In this document: piece after piece, positions 24,531-36,245 of the stretch
Numbering within the stretch: position 1 is the stretch's first letter
Layout of the letters: each line of letters starts with the position of its first letter
Assembly: GCA_036365515.1 (NCBI GenBank)
Contig: CM070874.1
Coordinates: 43,089,083 to 43,153,082, forward strand
Source: Torymus aiolomorphi
Taxonomy: Eukaryota; Arthropoda; Insecta; Hymenoptera; Torymidae
DNA length: 64,000 bases
Direction: 5' to 3'
Position numbers and translations under genes: made by a program
The notes under the pieces: model-generated
The model's input: only the letters and a program-made list of their open reading frames with translations
What the model was told of the DNA's origin: nothing
Database searches by the model: none

Positions 24531-24559
24531 GAGATCTCACCTGAGATTTTTCAGTAGGG

Positions 24560-24780
24560 TGCATACCCTGGCTATTGGGTTTTAAGAATATTTTAAATAA
24601 TCAACTTGTTTACTGTCGCACGTATGCGTGCGTTTTTCATCTACATGGATATCGGTTCCCTTGGCTACATGGATTTAAGAATTTTTTAAATTATGAACTC
24701 GCTTACTGACTCACGTCGGTGTAACATAATTCTTTTACGGAGTCCTTGTGTCTCCCGGCTATTTGGGATTATGATTATTT
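24560..24780 (-). repeat. Satellite A, continuation between two insertions
   Basis: Two and a bit monomers in the inverted orientation, in register with 7,618 on the left and 44,999 on the right. Confidence 0.85.
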
Positions 24781-25817
24781 TTTTACGTCTGGGTTACATA
24801 ACAATAACAATAAGAATGTTAGTCTAATGGCTAAAAGCGCGTGATGAGACTTTTCGCGATTCAGACACAATGTGCATTGCTCCAGGATGGGACGGCAGGT
24901 AGGAAAATGAAACTGACACGCGGTACCCCTCGAGACAGTGTGTAGAATTTAATGGCTTACCTTAGAATGTCGAACAGCCTTGTGAGAATCTGCACGCCCG
25001 CCGTGACCCTTACAATGTCAGTGGTCAGTTGTCGCTCCGTGAGGGTCTTGTGAGAAGAACGCAGGAGTGAGGAGTTCAGGATTATTAAGGTCACGAAAAA
25101 ACTTAACACGGATTTTAATATAAACTTAACGTTTATTGTGAAATGGGCTCAACTAAGTAAAAATTACAATTGCACGAGGTGATGCGTAGTCTACGCGAGT
25201 TGGCTTCTGAGTGAGTCATACCAGGAGTCTTCGTCCCCTTTTAAAGGTAAAAAGTTGTAAATCTTCCTGCCGCCGCCTTTTTGATTTACCTAGGTGTTGC
25301 TGCCCCGCTTTTCTCGATGATCTTTGATGATTTCGGCAGCGCACCCTTTGAGAATATTCGGCGAGTCCGGATACATAAATTATTTTAGAATACGCTACGC
25401 ATATCGCGTAGGAGTGAAGGGAAAGGACAAGAAAACTGACTCTAGCTTAATTCAGTATTGTGTGCTGGAGTACTAATGCTTACTCCTCTAATTGGCGGCG
25501 AATCTCTGATGCTTGCGTGGATGTGCGTTTTGGTAATAAAAAACGCGTAAAACTGCAGCAGGGGAGTGGCGCACACTGAAGAGAGAATGAAAGAAAAACT
25601 AAAGGAAACCGCGTCTTCGTGCCTTCGTTCGAGGATCTTTTTGGTATTTGTTCTTTCTGGATGGCGGCGTCTTTTTGAGTGTTCATGCGTGTCCCTTTTG
25701 TAGTGTGAGAGAATATGAAGCAAGCGGCAATGCAGCAGGTTCGTTGGGTAGGATGAAAAGAGAGGAAGAAAACAGCGCACACCGACAACCACATCGGCAA
25801 CGTCGCACGACGCGACA
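24781..25817 (-). repeat. Env retroelement 3' LTR
   Basis: 1,037 bp, ending in plus-strand reading with CGACGCGACA. A G-rich polypurine tract (AAGGGGGGAGGTG on the minus strand, about 25,816-25,828) precedes it in element orientation. ORFs at 25,442-25,874 on both strands lie inside the LTR and are not genes. Confidence 0.93.
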
Positions 25818-25828
25818 CCTCCCCCCTT

Positions 25829-27137
25829 GAGGCAGTTCAGACCCGGGGGCTGAATTATCACACACTTTCATCACTAATTATTGGAATCGTCTCCGGCGTC
25901 TTGGCAAGATTTCCGCTTGCGGATCCATCTGCTGTGGCCTACGTCGTTGATTAGATACTCTGCAGGGTTCAGCGCACCTTGTAGTTTCCAATAATTGATC
26001 TTAATGCCGGCTGTCTGAACAGTTGAAACGATAAATAAGGATATTTTCATTTCCATGTTGCGACTGATACGAGATGCACCACGAGCAAGTTCCCGATACG
26101 GGTATTCCTTGACCACATTGTTCACACTGTCCGTATTCCGTGTTACTACCGAAACCAATTCCTCCGTGGCAACTTCTCTTTTGACGTCTCTTCCTTTACT
26201 GACCCCTCGTCCTTTACTGGAAACTGAAACCGACCCGCGTCATTCCTAGATGCAAGTGGTTGTGTAGTGGGGATAAGAACGTCCAAAGAGATGTGGGTTT
26301 TCCCTTTTTTATCTGGTAGGGCGTGACACTGAAGGTAAAAGGAAGGTAGTAGTAAAAATGAGTATGTAGGATAATGATGGACAAAAACAAAAATAGGTAG
26401 TGACTTAGATATGCGTACGTAGTTGATATGTATTTTCTTAGTCTTGATTACTTATTAATTATTAATGACCATGGATTACTTGGATTTTAATCTGCTTACT
26501 TCATTTGTAGATAACTACGAAGTATTCGCTGTTAATTTCTAGTGGTTAAACACAAAATTATTCACCATTACACCTGTGGTTAAACACAAATTGTTCGTTG
26601 TTACACAGACACAGAGTGGTTTAATAGAAAATTAGTCGTTGTTATATAAACTTATCTGCCATTGCCCATATTGGTTAAATACAGATTTGTTCGTTGTTAT
26701 ACATAGTGATTAAATACAAAATTAGTCGTTGTTATAAAAAATTATTTGTCATTACCTGTAGTGGTTAAATACAATTTGTTCGTTATTATAGTTTTTTCTT
26801 TTTTAACATACCGTATTTAGTTCACAATACAATGTTGCATTTTTATCTGCAAGTTTTAGGAATATATATATTTTACTACTACTTATTTTAGAAATTATTT
26901 ACCTAGATTATGACATTTGGTTGTGCTTACTTACTACGTTGATACCTACTGTTTCTATGTTTTGCTTAATTACAGAAATAAATCCTTGATTATATAATGC
27001 AAGAAAGTTACCTTGTTCTAAACCCCCTTTTTTTTATTAAACTATTATTACAAAAGAATTAAACAAAATTACATTTAGTAGATTTACATAAGCGCTACCA
27101 TTAATCTAATTTTTTATTATTTATTTACTTTAATCAA
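25829..27137 (-). other. 3' untranslated tail of env retroelement
   Basis: No recognised gene. It contains a minisatellite at about 26,541-26,790 (diverged units around GTGGTTAAACACAAATTGTTCG and CGTTGTTATA) and AT-rich sequence. A 94-codon minus-strand ORF at 25,874-26,158 has no features I recognise. Confidence 0.6.
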
Positions 27138-27335
27138 TTATTCATCGTCATTTGTACGATTATTCCGCAGTGGTAAGGATGGGATATCTGGGTCAGTTGC
27201 TAAAGTTGGATAAATTCTTGGTATTGTTGGAGTAGTACAGTTTACTTGTACTCCCTCCCCTCTCGCCGGAACCTGCACCACCGCGTGCTGGCTTTGAAAG
27301 TTCGAAAAATCAGAAAATGACGGAGGTGGAGCTAG
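27138..27335 (-). pseudogene. env: Env, last exon-like piece (cytoplasmic tail) after a 6-kb insertion
   Basis: The minus-strand frame ending at 27,138 encodes a Pro/Ser-rich tail (APPPSFSDF, then TPTIPRIYP) with a TAA stop. Its frame joins the tail end at 33,417 exactly when the 27,336-33,413 element and one TAG are removed. It is therefore the true C-terminus of the env gene and not a separate gene. Confidence 0.75.
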
Positions 27336-28503
27336 TAGGCCAGTAAACGAAGGTCTGAAATCGACTTTCTCTGGTGAATGGCTGCACTTTGGATATTTGG
27401 TAAAACACATCGTCTAAAAACGATGGTCAAAAATGCAGCTTCCAAAAACGCCGGCGTCACCCCTAATTTGGCGAAAAACCACCCCCGAAAATGGGTTTTC
27501 GCTTATAACTCGCGAACGATAAGAGATATCGAAAAAAGTCCCAAACAAAAGTTGTAGAGCGTGAAATTTTACATAAGGATCACCTATCACTTTTTTGCAT
27601 TTGATAAAATTAAGCCTGAGAAAAGCACGAAGAAGTAACAAACAGCAAGCGGTCGGAGGGGAAGGGAGGTGGGGCCCGCGGCGCGCGGCTGCGGCAGCGG
27701 CGGCGCGCCTTGGCGGCAATGTTGACATGTGAGCGCGCGCGTGGACTGCGTGTCTCTGCGCCACTCGAGTCGTTTTTCACTTTTTAGCGATTCTAGCTGG
27801 CCCAGGCGCCGGAAAATTTTAGATAGAATCTAAATTTCGAGGTTACAATTTAACAAAATTGCAAGAACTTTGATTTAAATGCATTTGTTTGAACAAAAAC
27901 GCTATTTAAACAAATAAAAACAATCTTTTGCGATCAGAATAATTTTTTCTTGAAAATTCCGGCAATTTTAAGATTAAAATGTTTCATTCAACATCTACGA
28001 GAAACCAATATTCAAAGAGTTATAAATTTTCAAAATATTAATTCTTAGCATTCAAGAGATTTTTAATAATAGTCACAAAATTAAACATCAAGTAAAAATT
28101 GTTACAGTTACTAATCGTTTACCATCTAAAAAGAGATGTGCATAGTTAATATTACTTTGTATTATATGTAATTCACATTAATATAGGTACGGGTAAATCT
28201 CAGGAACTCTTAACTTTTTTGGGAACTCCAAAGTTTAAGCAGACAAATGAATCAACGCTCAAAATGTTTGCCTTGCAATAAAAAAAAATAAAAAATCTAT
28301 TATAAATAATGGTAACGAATCAGCTGCGTTCATAAATGAAAAAATTGTTATTAATATGCTTTTCCTATCGATATATTTATCTATATAGGAACAGGAACAC
28401 ACTTACGATCGTTGTACAATTTGTTTAGCTTTTTTGTGTGTCAAAATCTTGAACTCGAGTCCTGGTAGGTCGATGTGCTATAAAAATTAGCCGAAATACA
28501 AAA
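27336..28503 (+). repeat. Left TIR of the 6.08-kb element
   Basis: Reverse complement of about 32,169-33,413. It includes a GC-rich block (27,655-27,765) coding a spurious Ala/Arg-rich ORF that appears in both arms. Confidence 0.88.
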
Positions 28504-30110
28504 TTTTTTCACCATACCGTCTGGCTAAAAGCACCACTTTCGCAGTTCGCTCCCGGCTGAAACCGTGAATGTGGTACTTTCGGTAAGGATATGGTAGAAT
28601 AGTAAAATAGAATAGTATATGCGCTACTTCCAAAATTATTCCCCTCTTCCCTGGTGGAAATCCAAAACATTTTCTAACTATTAACTGGCCATTTATATTA
28701 GAAACTTGCTATAAAATGGGAATTTCCCTTTTCCAGTTTCTAGCTCCCGGTGAAACGCTTTTTTCCCTATTATTCGAACATTTAATAGATTGAAAAATAG
28801 AATGAGTTTTGCGAAGACAAACACATGCTTGTTCTTGAGTACTTCAAAGGTTTTAAAACTGATCAGTTTTTTAGTCCGGAAATGGCTAGTAGAAGGCCTG
28901 TTGTTATGACAAGGAGTGAGAGAGACAGAATCTAATGGCAATAAATACATTCTACGTAATATCTTCAAAAGGACTACTGTAAATGGTTTTTCTGTCATAT
29001 TGTTTATATTTTAGTAAGCTATCAGTTATAGCTGAATACCGTCCAATTTAACGTCAATTCTTTAAGTAAACTTAAAACGAAAATTTGGAGGTTATGTCCA
29101 TTCTATTAAATGTGCGAATAATAGGAGAAAAAGCGTTTCACCGGGGCCTATTAACTAGCCATTTTTTCTACCTATTTATTGAGATTGTTGGCCATTTCAG
29201 ATAGACAAATTTCCACCAGGTTTACGTCTCGAAAAAAATTATAATTTTTTTTAAGGCACCCTCATCAGACAAAGTTTTTCTTGTTCTTCAAGCTTTTCTA
29301 AATGTGAAAATAAATATATACAAGTTCGATTTAATGATATCATTTTTTGGTGACACTTTCAAGTCAATTTTGGATTGAAAAGAATTGACGGAAATTTCAG
29401 CTTTCTTTCTAAACGATGAAACTTGAAAAAAGGATTTAATTTTGAAGGTACATTTACTGAACAAAGTTTTTCTTGTTCTTTAAGCCTTTCTGAATGTGAA
29501 AAAAATTATTTACAAGCCCGATTGAATAGCTAAAAATCGTATAGGAATGGACGATTCAGATTTTTCAGAATTTTATTTTTCTAGTAAAAAGTATCTTTAT
29601 AATTTTATGCAATCTGTTTTTCTGAGAAAATACCCATCTAACATTTTGCCATTCTGATAAAATTCCTCCTCTCTCACTCTTACTTGCACGTGCATAAACA
29701 TGCAGTAAGGAAAAAATATGTTTAAAAATGAAAACGTTTAGTGAATGTGCCTGAACATTAACTTTTGAAATTTCTTTTAAGCTAAAAGTTAGAAATTCCA
29801 GAGAAATGCTCATTTACTCATTGCCGTAGCAACGAGTTTATTACTGACTATTTTATAAGTAACAAAACTAGCCCATTGTTTTTTTATCTATCTTGACAGA
29901 AAATAGAAGAAGTATGGACACACTATACACATAGGTATCTTATATAACACACTTTCTATTTATATGTTATATGATTGTGTTTGTAATAGTATATTATGCA
30001 CCAAGGGAATGAAGTGTGCCCCCTGCGCGAGAGTTGTCGCGCGAACGAAGCGAGGGCGACAAATGCGCAGGTTCGCACAACCCACTTTATTCACGAGTGC
30101 AATACGTATA
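28504..30110. other. Interior of the 6.08-kb element, left part
   Basis: Non-coding. It holds a diverged direct repeat of about 80 bp (about 29,260 and 29,448, sharing ACAAAGTTTTTCTTGTTCTT) and a short hairpin near 28,515-28,595 with GCACCACTTTCG facing GTGGTACTTTCGG. ORFs at 28,693-28,998 and 29,565-29,813 show no recognisable content. Confidence 0.5.
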
Positions 30111-30111
30111 C

Positions 30112-30335
30112 GATTTTTTAACACAACTATCGTAAAATTCGTACTCGCTCCCCGCTGAAACGGGAAAAAGTGCTGCATATTTATTCGCCTTCGCTCGCCT
30201 TCGGCTCGGGCACAAATAGTGCGTTGCGCTGGCAACAAGAGTGAGGGTAGGGAATGAACGTAGCACATTTTTCCCGCTTCGGCGGGGATAAAGTACGAAC
30301 TTTACGATGGGGTGTGTTAAAAAGAAATAAATAGA
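30112..30335. repeat. Palindromic MITE-like insert, about 220 bp
   Basis: Inverted arms of about 55-60 bp (TTTTTAACACA and ATCGTAAAATTCGTAC on the left; their mirror near 30,292-30,335). The centre has CCTTCGCTCGCCTTCGGCTCG-like motifs also seen in the insert at 59,578-59,752. Confidence 0.6.
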
Positions 30336-30373
30336 AGCTTTGTTAAAATATTAGTTATTGTAGTTGAACATTT

Positions 30374-30771
30374 CGACGCTCCCTACGAAAACTAGCACGT
30401 TTTTTGGCCTCCTCACGAAGACTAGCACATTTCAGAAAACTGCAACGAAAACTAGCATAACTCACGACTTCATTCACGAGTTTGCGCCGAATAATAGTAC
30501 AATTCGTAAGATTGCGACGAAAAGTAGCACGATTCGCGAGTTTGCGACAAAAAGTAAGACGATTCGCAAGCTTGCCGCGAAAACTAGCACTTCGCGTCAC
30601 CGTGTTAATTTACATAAGAGGCAGTGGAATGTGCTAGTCTTCACCGCAATCAAGCGGATCGGGCTAGTCTTCAACGTAAATCAATGGGGCATGCTAGTCT
30701 TCGCGGCCAACGCTGAAATGGACTAGTCTTCGTGGCAATCTGAATCGTGATAGTTTTCGTAGGGAGCGTCG
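30374..30771. mobile_element. 398-bp foldback element with arrayed CGAAAACTAGCAC repeats
   Basis: Ends are inverted CGACGCTCCCTACGAAAACT and its complement, flanked by a 4-bp ATTT direct repeat (30,370-30,373 and 30,772-30,775). The interior is an array of about 30-bp units containing CGAAAACTAGCAC. It is repeated roughly seven times in one orientation and then about five times in the other (GTGCTAGTCTTCG), meeting near 30,595-30,625. Non-coding. Confidence 0.8.
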
Positions 30772-30775
30772 ATTT

Positions 30776-32168
30776 ATACTAATCACCAGTAAAAGAATTT
30801 TGTAATGATCATTGAGAAAACTTTTCATTTAGTCAAAAACAGTCCATTTGACTCAAGAGGGTATTCTTCTTAAATAAGATAGGTATTAGAATTATTAATT
30901 CTATACTTGACTCTAGACAAAAATCTTTTTAAATCGAAATCTGTTTGTGTAAAGAGTAAATTTCTCCCTCCCCGAAGCACTATAGTAACATTTTTTCTTA
31001 AAAAGTTTTAATAAAAAAATGTTTTACTTATTGCCATTTATTGTTATGATGAATTTTTACACTTATAACAAAAAAATTGGAAAAAAAGTTATTCGGAGAT
31101 AGATCCAGAGGTGCAGTTATGGGTAATCAAACCAAAGACTTTATTTATAGTATTTTAACATGATAACTAGCTGAAAATAAGAGCTTCTAACTTCTTGAGC
31201 ATGGATTTTATTAAAACTTGATGATGTCATTTTTAAGCTACAAAATTACACTCTGAAATTGTATCCTCATCCACAATCCAGACGTGAGAAACTTCCCTCG
31301 AGAGTTTCTGACCGAAACTTGCTAAAATAGAAATATATCAATAAAAATAACTTTTACATATCTCTATAATTTGTCATTGTTAAAATTTATTTTTTTTAAA
31401 TAAGATTCAACCTGCAGGTTAAATGTAAATTAAAATGTAGATATATAATGTAAATACAAACAGTAAATTGCATTGTAGTTAATATCGTAATTAATTACTT
31501 GTATTGCATACTCATATTTTCTGCTGCAAAAGGACTCCGTCATAAATACTCATAATATGATCTATTCTCCAAAGGAATATTTTTTTTATTATTTTATATT
31601 AATTACGAATATTAAGAAGAAAATCGCGAAGAAAAATAATTACTTTTCAGATAGTAGGAATGGAGTCTTCATAAAAAGAAAAATTGTTTTTGAATTTACA
31701 GACAGAGATTTAGACTGAAAAGGTAATTTCTCTTGTCAAAGTATAATTTGGCTTTAAATAGAAAATTAATTTATTTAAATAATAATAATACATGTTTGTA
31801 AGAAACTATTGCATCTTGTAGAAAAAATGTTCATTATATCAAATAAAGACAATAAGAAAATTAGTATAACTTATTTTTCTTGTCTCTCTATAAAGCAGTT
31901 GACAGATAAAAAAATTAAGGTTCAGGTACGAATTGGCACTACTAATTTTTTTAATAGAAAACTTGTGAAGCTTCGCTGCTCACTCATGTTTATAAAATAT
32001 TTTGTCTTTTAACAAATACTAATATTTAGGGAATATCTTTGCAAAACATATAGATATAGATAAGGCTATTAGTCTTCCCCTTGATAATTTAATCAATACG
32101 TATTCTCAAATCCCAATAACTTTTTATCCCTAAAATTCCTTTAAAATTTTTGAAAATTAATAATCTTG
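30776..32168. other. Interior of the 6.08-kb element, right part
   Basis: AT-rich, non-coding. A 67-codon ORF at 31,809-32,012 has no recognisable features. Confidence 0.45.
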
Positions 32169-33413
32169 TATTTCGGCTAATTTTTATAGCACATCGACCT
32201 ACCAGGACTCGAGTTCAAGATTTTGACACACAAAAAAGCTAAACAAATTGTACAACGATCGTAAGTGTGTTCCTGTTCCTATATAGATAAATATATCGAT
32301 AGGAAAAGCATATTAACAACAATTTTTTCATTTATGAACGCAGCTGATTCGTTACCATTATTTATAATAGATTTTTTTATTTTTTTGTTATTGCAAGGCA
32401 AACATTTTGAGCGTTGATTCATTTGTCTGCTTAAACTTTGGAGTTCCCAAAAAAGTTAAGAGTTCCTGAGATTTACTCGTACCTATATTAATGTGAATTA
32501 CATATAATACAAAGTAATATTAACTATGCACATCTCTTTTTAGATGGTAAACGATTAGTAACTGTAACAATTTTTACTTGATGTTTAATTTTGTGACTAT
32601 TATTAAAAATCTCTTGAATGCTAAGAATTAATATTTTGAAAATTTATAACTCTTTGAATATTGGTTTCTCGTAGATGTTGAATGAAACATTTTAATCTTA
32701 AAATTGCCGGAATTTTCAAGAAAAAATTATTCTGATCGCAAAAGATTGTTTTTATTTGTTTAAATAGCGTTTTTGTTCAAACAAATGCATTTAAATCAAA
32801 GTTCTTGCAATTTTGTTAAATTGTAACCTCGAAATTTAGATTCTACGAATCAAAATCTATAAAAAGCGATGGTTACTTTATGCAATTGCGTCAGCAGGTG
32901 TACAGGGGGAGACAGAAGCGAAAAATTTTCCGGCGCCTGGGCCAGCTAGAATCGCTAAAAAGTGAAAAACGACTCGAGCGGCGCAGAGACACGCAGTCGC
33001 AGTCCACGCGCGCGCTCACATGTCAACATTGCCGCCAAGGCGCGCCGCCGCTGCCGCAGCCGCGCGGCCGCGGGCCCCACCTCCCTTCCCCTCCGACCGC
33101 TTGCTGTTTGTTACTTCTGCGTGCTTTTCTCAGGCTTAATTTTATCAAATGCAAAAAAGTGATAGGTGATCCTTATGTAAAATTTCACGCTCTACAACTT
33201 TTGTTTGGGACTTTTTTCGATATCTCTTATCGTTCGCGAGTTATAAGCGAAAACCCATTTTCGGGGGTGGTTTTTCGCCAAATTAGGGGTGACGCCGGCG
33301 TTTTTGGAAGCTGCATTTTTGACCATCGTTTTTAGACGATGTGTTTTACCAAATATCCAAAATGCAGCCATTCACCAGAGAAAGTCGATTTCAGACCTTC
33401 GTTTACTGGCCTA
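32169..33413 (-). repeat. Right TIR of the 6.08-kb element
   Basis: Mirror of 27,336-28,503, ending CTGGCCTA before the TAG duplication. Confidence 0.88.
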
Positions 33414-33416
33414 TAG

Positions 33417-34044
33417 TGGTGCTGTTGGTGGAGTGCTCGGTGGTTTTCTTACAGAGTTATATTCTTCTTGAGCCCGCTTCTTTTCTTCCTTTCGAGTGGG
33501 CTTATGCCGTGCCGTGTGCAATAACAATTGCGTTACCGAATTCCAAATGGCTCCTATAATATGAATTGACCAGCCATATAAACTATATAATGCATATCCG
33601 CATGCAAAATTGTATCAATTAAAAATTTTATTACACGACCTATCATAATTATTCCTATTATTCCTGCACTTATAGAACCGAAAGATAGAAATTGACCCCA
33701 TATTTTTTTCAATGTATCGTTCGCAAGTGAAGTTAATGCTTTCTCATCGAACAAGCGTGCTATAGACATACCATTTTCGTCCGTTGACCTGCCTGACATA
33801 CCCATGGCTAAAGAATTCAACATTGCACCTCGCTCGACTGGAAATATTAAATGATGTCTTAACGCTTGTATGTCTGACTGTGTGTAAATACCGCTTTTTG
33901 CTAATTCGAGAGGTTCAGTATAATTCCAATTGTTTTTTGTGGCTGGTTTGAGCGGGTTTAATTCCTTTTGTGGTACCATGAGGCAGTACCGTGTACCAAT
34001 CTCCGCCTAGTAGAAACATAGGTATGGGATCAATGGGTTGCAAG
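33417..34044 (-). pseudogene. env: Env, membrane-proximal part between two insertions
   Basis: The minus-strand frame from 33,979 to 33,554 carries SGIYTQSDIQALRHHLIFPV and a hydrophobic segment (SAGIIGIIMIGRVIKFLI), the likely transmembrane anchor. The upstream part of this piece (34,044-33,980) reads in a neighbouring frame, including GGDWYTVLP. At about 33,580 another shift moves the frame into the Lys/Arg-rich cytoplasmic tail up to the 6-kb insertion. These motifs resemble the C-terminal half of chuvirus-type glycoproteins. At least two frameshifts make it a dead gene. Confidence 0.7.
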
Positions 34045-34046
34045 TA

Positions 34047-34829
34047 CGAGGGGTGTTCAAAAAGTAAGTTTCCCTAGTCTGCCGTTTTGCCCCAGCGCCA
34101 TCTAGCGAGCTGGGACCGAACATAGTTTTAGTTTAGGATATACCGATAAGAGCGGAACCGGTCTTAGCTGCCGAAAAAATTTTTTTCATCAGTACCGGTT
34201 CGGAAACCATGGAGCTACCTGTGAAAAACGTGTCCACCTGTGAGTTGCGTGCAGTTATTCGCTTTTTAACTGCAAACAGTTTTTTGGGACAACGAAGGTG
34301 TCCTGTTGATTGATTTTCTTGAATCCGGTACCACGATAAATGCAGATCGTTACTGTGAAGTGCTAAATAAACTTAAAAGTGCCGTTAAACGAAAGCGTCC
34401 TGGAAAATTATCGAGAAAAGTGTTGCTTTTTCACGACAATGCACGGCCTCATTCAGCAAAAAAAACACAAACCTTACTGGAAAAATTCAAATGGGAAATT
34501 TTTGATCACCCACCCTACTCTCCAGATCTCGCACCAAGTGACTTTTTCTTTTTCCTAAATTAAAGGAAAGTTTGGGTGGCCATCACTTCAATTCAAATGA
34601 TGAAGTGAAAGACATCGTTAAATTATTCTTTAAAAAACAGGGCACGGATTTTTATAAACAAGGTTTGTCAAAGCTTGAGAACAGATATAAAAAATGTATT
34701 CAAGTCCAAGGGGACTATGTAGAAAAATAGTTTATAAGTCAAACAATAAATACATATGTTACTTTAACCTAAAAATTGTGTTTTGCTTTTTTCCCGGAGC
34801 AGGGAAACTTACTTTTTGAACACCCCTCG
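34047..34829 (+). mobile_element. Internally deleted mariner element
   Basis: 783 bp with inverted ends CGAGGGGTGTTCAAAAAGTA and complement, flanked by TA (34,045-34,046 and 34,830-34,831). It is inserted in the env gene. The element is shorter than the roughly 1.3-kb family norm because the middle of the transposase gene is missing. Confidence 0.95.
34210..34735 (+). pseudogene. Mariner transposase remnant
   Basis: The start (near 34,210, MELPVKNV) runs into CELRAVIRFLTANS. It then jumps at about 34,275 into the catalytic C-terminal half. The frame 34,306-34,563 has HDNARPH and YSPDLAPSDFF, hallmarks of the mariner D,D34D transposase. A frameshift follows near 34,560 (SDFFFF where the family has SDFFLF), after which GGHHFNSNDEV is readable in another frame. 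The helix-turn-helix region and first Asp are largely deleted, so it is inactive. Confidence 0.93.
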
Positions 34830-34831
34830 TA

Positions 34832-36107
34832 GTTTCAGTACCGTATTGCTTTAAAATATGTGTTTTAGGAGATAAAAAATAATTTTTTTCGTCTTTTACT
34901 ACAGGCAACTCTTGATAGCACCTTGGCGTTTCTCGTCTTTGAACATCTATTTGCACACATTTCATTAAGTGAACTACTTCCCCCGCTACCAAACCCATAT
35001 AACCACTTTTTTTCATTATTTGATAGGCGAATAGATCTGGTTCGGTACTTGCGATACTTAATGCGTTCGCTATAACTCTTTTTTCTAATTCGCATTTTTG
35101 CATAATTAAATCTCGATATAAGTGCTTTAATTCCCCTTTTATGCGTTTTTCGACATAAACAAATTTAGAATTAACATATGCAAAGATATCCAAGTTATGT
35201 ACTGTAGGATGTTTAATTTTTCCAAATGCTTCTATAGCAGGACCCTCAAAGAAAAATAATTTAGGATGTTCAGTGCGTATTAAGTCATATGAGCAAACTG
35301 AAATAGTACCGACTGCCGTAAATGCAAAAGTTATTTCGCTTGACTCCATTACATAAACTGGATGTCTCTCATTTCCTTCCTCTATTATTTTATTTACATA
35401 CCCCGCGTATAATTCTGAATACTTATGTTCTTCGCATGATGGCACCGGTAATGGTTCCCAGAAAGCGTACCCTGCTTCAATATCTATACATATGTCTTCG
35501 TTAAATTTGCAACGAGTACCTGATTTTAGTATAACCTCATTAGCATTTAAATTCACAGGAGTATAATAATCTTGTAAGGTTATTGTGACATAACCCGTGA
35601 CTACCGCATCATCGAATACTCCATACGGGTCGGAGTATGTACCTGGATTACTACAATCTCCCGCCTGATCTATTTTCGCCACAAAAGTCATTGGATAAAC
35701 GATAGTCCCATTATGTTTTAAATTTGAGATAAGCTCGTCGCGAACTCTATGGCTGCGATGCACATGCATTCGCCGACATTCTTCATTAATAATTTCGTCT
35801 AGAAACTTAACTGCCCCCTATTCTTGTCTTTTCGATGCGAGAATGCCCCACAATATGTAACTGAACGCTTAATTTCTACCTTACATAGTCTTACATGAGT
35901 GCTTCCAAAATCGTTCAATTGTAATAATCTAACATAAACCTTGGTAGTATTGACCACGGGCTCCGCTATGTCACATTCCCCGACGTTTATTAATGAAAAT
36001 GTGGTGAGGTTCGAGACTTGCTGAGAGCAGTCGTAACCAATTATGGTATTAACTGTTTTTGATGTTAGCAGCAACGCTAGTACACAAAAAACGATTTTCA
36101 TCTGCAA
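34832..36107 (-). pseudogene. env: Env glycoprotein, N-terminal and central part (chuvirus-like)
   Basis: Starts at 36,107 with a signal peptide-like MKIVFCVLALLL, then GYDCSQ and cysteines spaced as in a secreted ectodomain (VGECD, HVRLCKVEI, TYCGAFSH). A frameshift at about 35,790 leads to the 35,769 frame, which continues through CRFNED-type Cys motifs and ITFAFTAVGTISVCSYDL to the mariner insertion at 34,832. The layout and motifs look like the class III-type glycoproteins of Chuviridae that some insect LTR retroelements carry. That family link is from memory and should be tested. In a live element this protein would mediate membrane fusion; here it is broken. Confidence 0.7.
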
Positions 36108-36245
36108 ACATTACAAAGTATTAATCTTCTTGATTTCAAGAAAAGAAAATGGCAAAAATGCTCTATTTATCATAAAGAAAAAGAGAACATCATGGAAATT
36201 GCACTAATATTAAAAATGATTTACTTTTCTGTCATAGTATTTTTT

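Larger units (their letters stand above)
7619..24559. mobile_element. Long-TIR DNA element with CTCAGGTGAG-rich termini, split by Copia
   Basis: The ends are inverted CCCTACTGAAAAATCTCAGG and its complement. Terminal similarity continues through arrays of palindromic TCTCAGGTGAGA / TCTCACCTGAGA motifs (7,634-7,985 and about 23,660-24,530). The flanking satellite monomer is continuous across the element (GGACCTTG | TGCAT), so removing it restores a monomer. At most a 2-bp TG duplication is visible. Without the nested Copia (10.5 kb) the element is about 6.45 kb. It has no transposase, so it is non-autonomous. Superfamily unknown. Confidence 0.65.
27336..33413. mobile_element. 6.08-kb non-autonomous DNA element with about 1.2-kb TIRs
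   Basis: Exact ends TAGGCCAGTAAACGAAGG and complement, flanked by TAG on both sides (27,333-27,335 and 33,414-33,416). The inverted arms extend to about 28,503 and 32,169; the right arm has about 80 extra bp near 32,850. The interior has no transposase. A 3-bp target duplication and GGCC near the tip would suit a PIF/Harbinger-type element, but the TIR has not been matched to any family. It is inserted in the env tail. Confidence 0.85.

Noticed and set aside
25442..25874. ORFs of up to 139 codons on both strands
   Set aside because: They lie inside the LTR and recur in the other LTR (44,554-45,004); there is no domain content.
28693..29813. Two ORFs of 101 and 82 codons inside the 6-kb element
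   Set aside because: Low complexity, no motifs, no partner ORFs; composition like the surrounding non-coding DNA.
32880..33335. 151-codon ORF, also mirrored at 27,414-27,764
   Set aside because: It is the same TIR sequence in both arms of the 6-kb element. The frame differs at its start between arms and it has no domain motifs.
34047..34829. Possible autonomous mariner
   Set aside because: The transposase gene lacks its middle and has a further frameshift.
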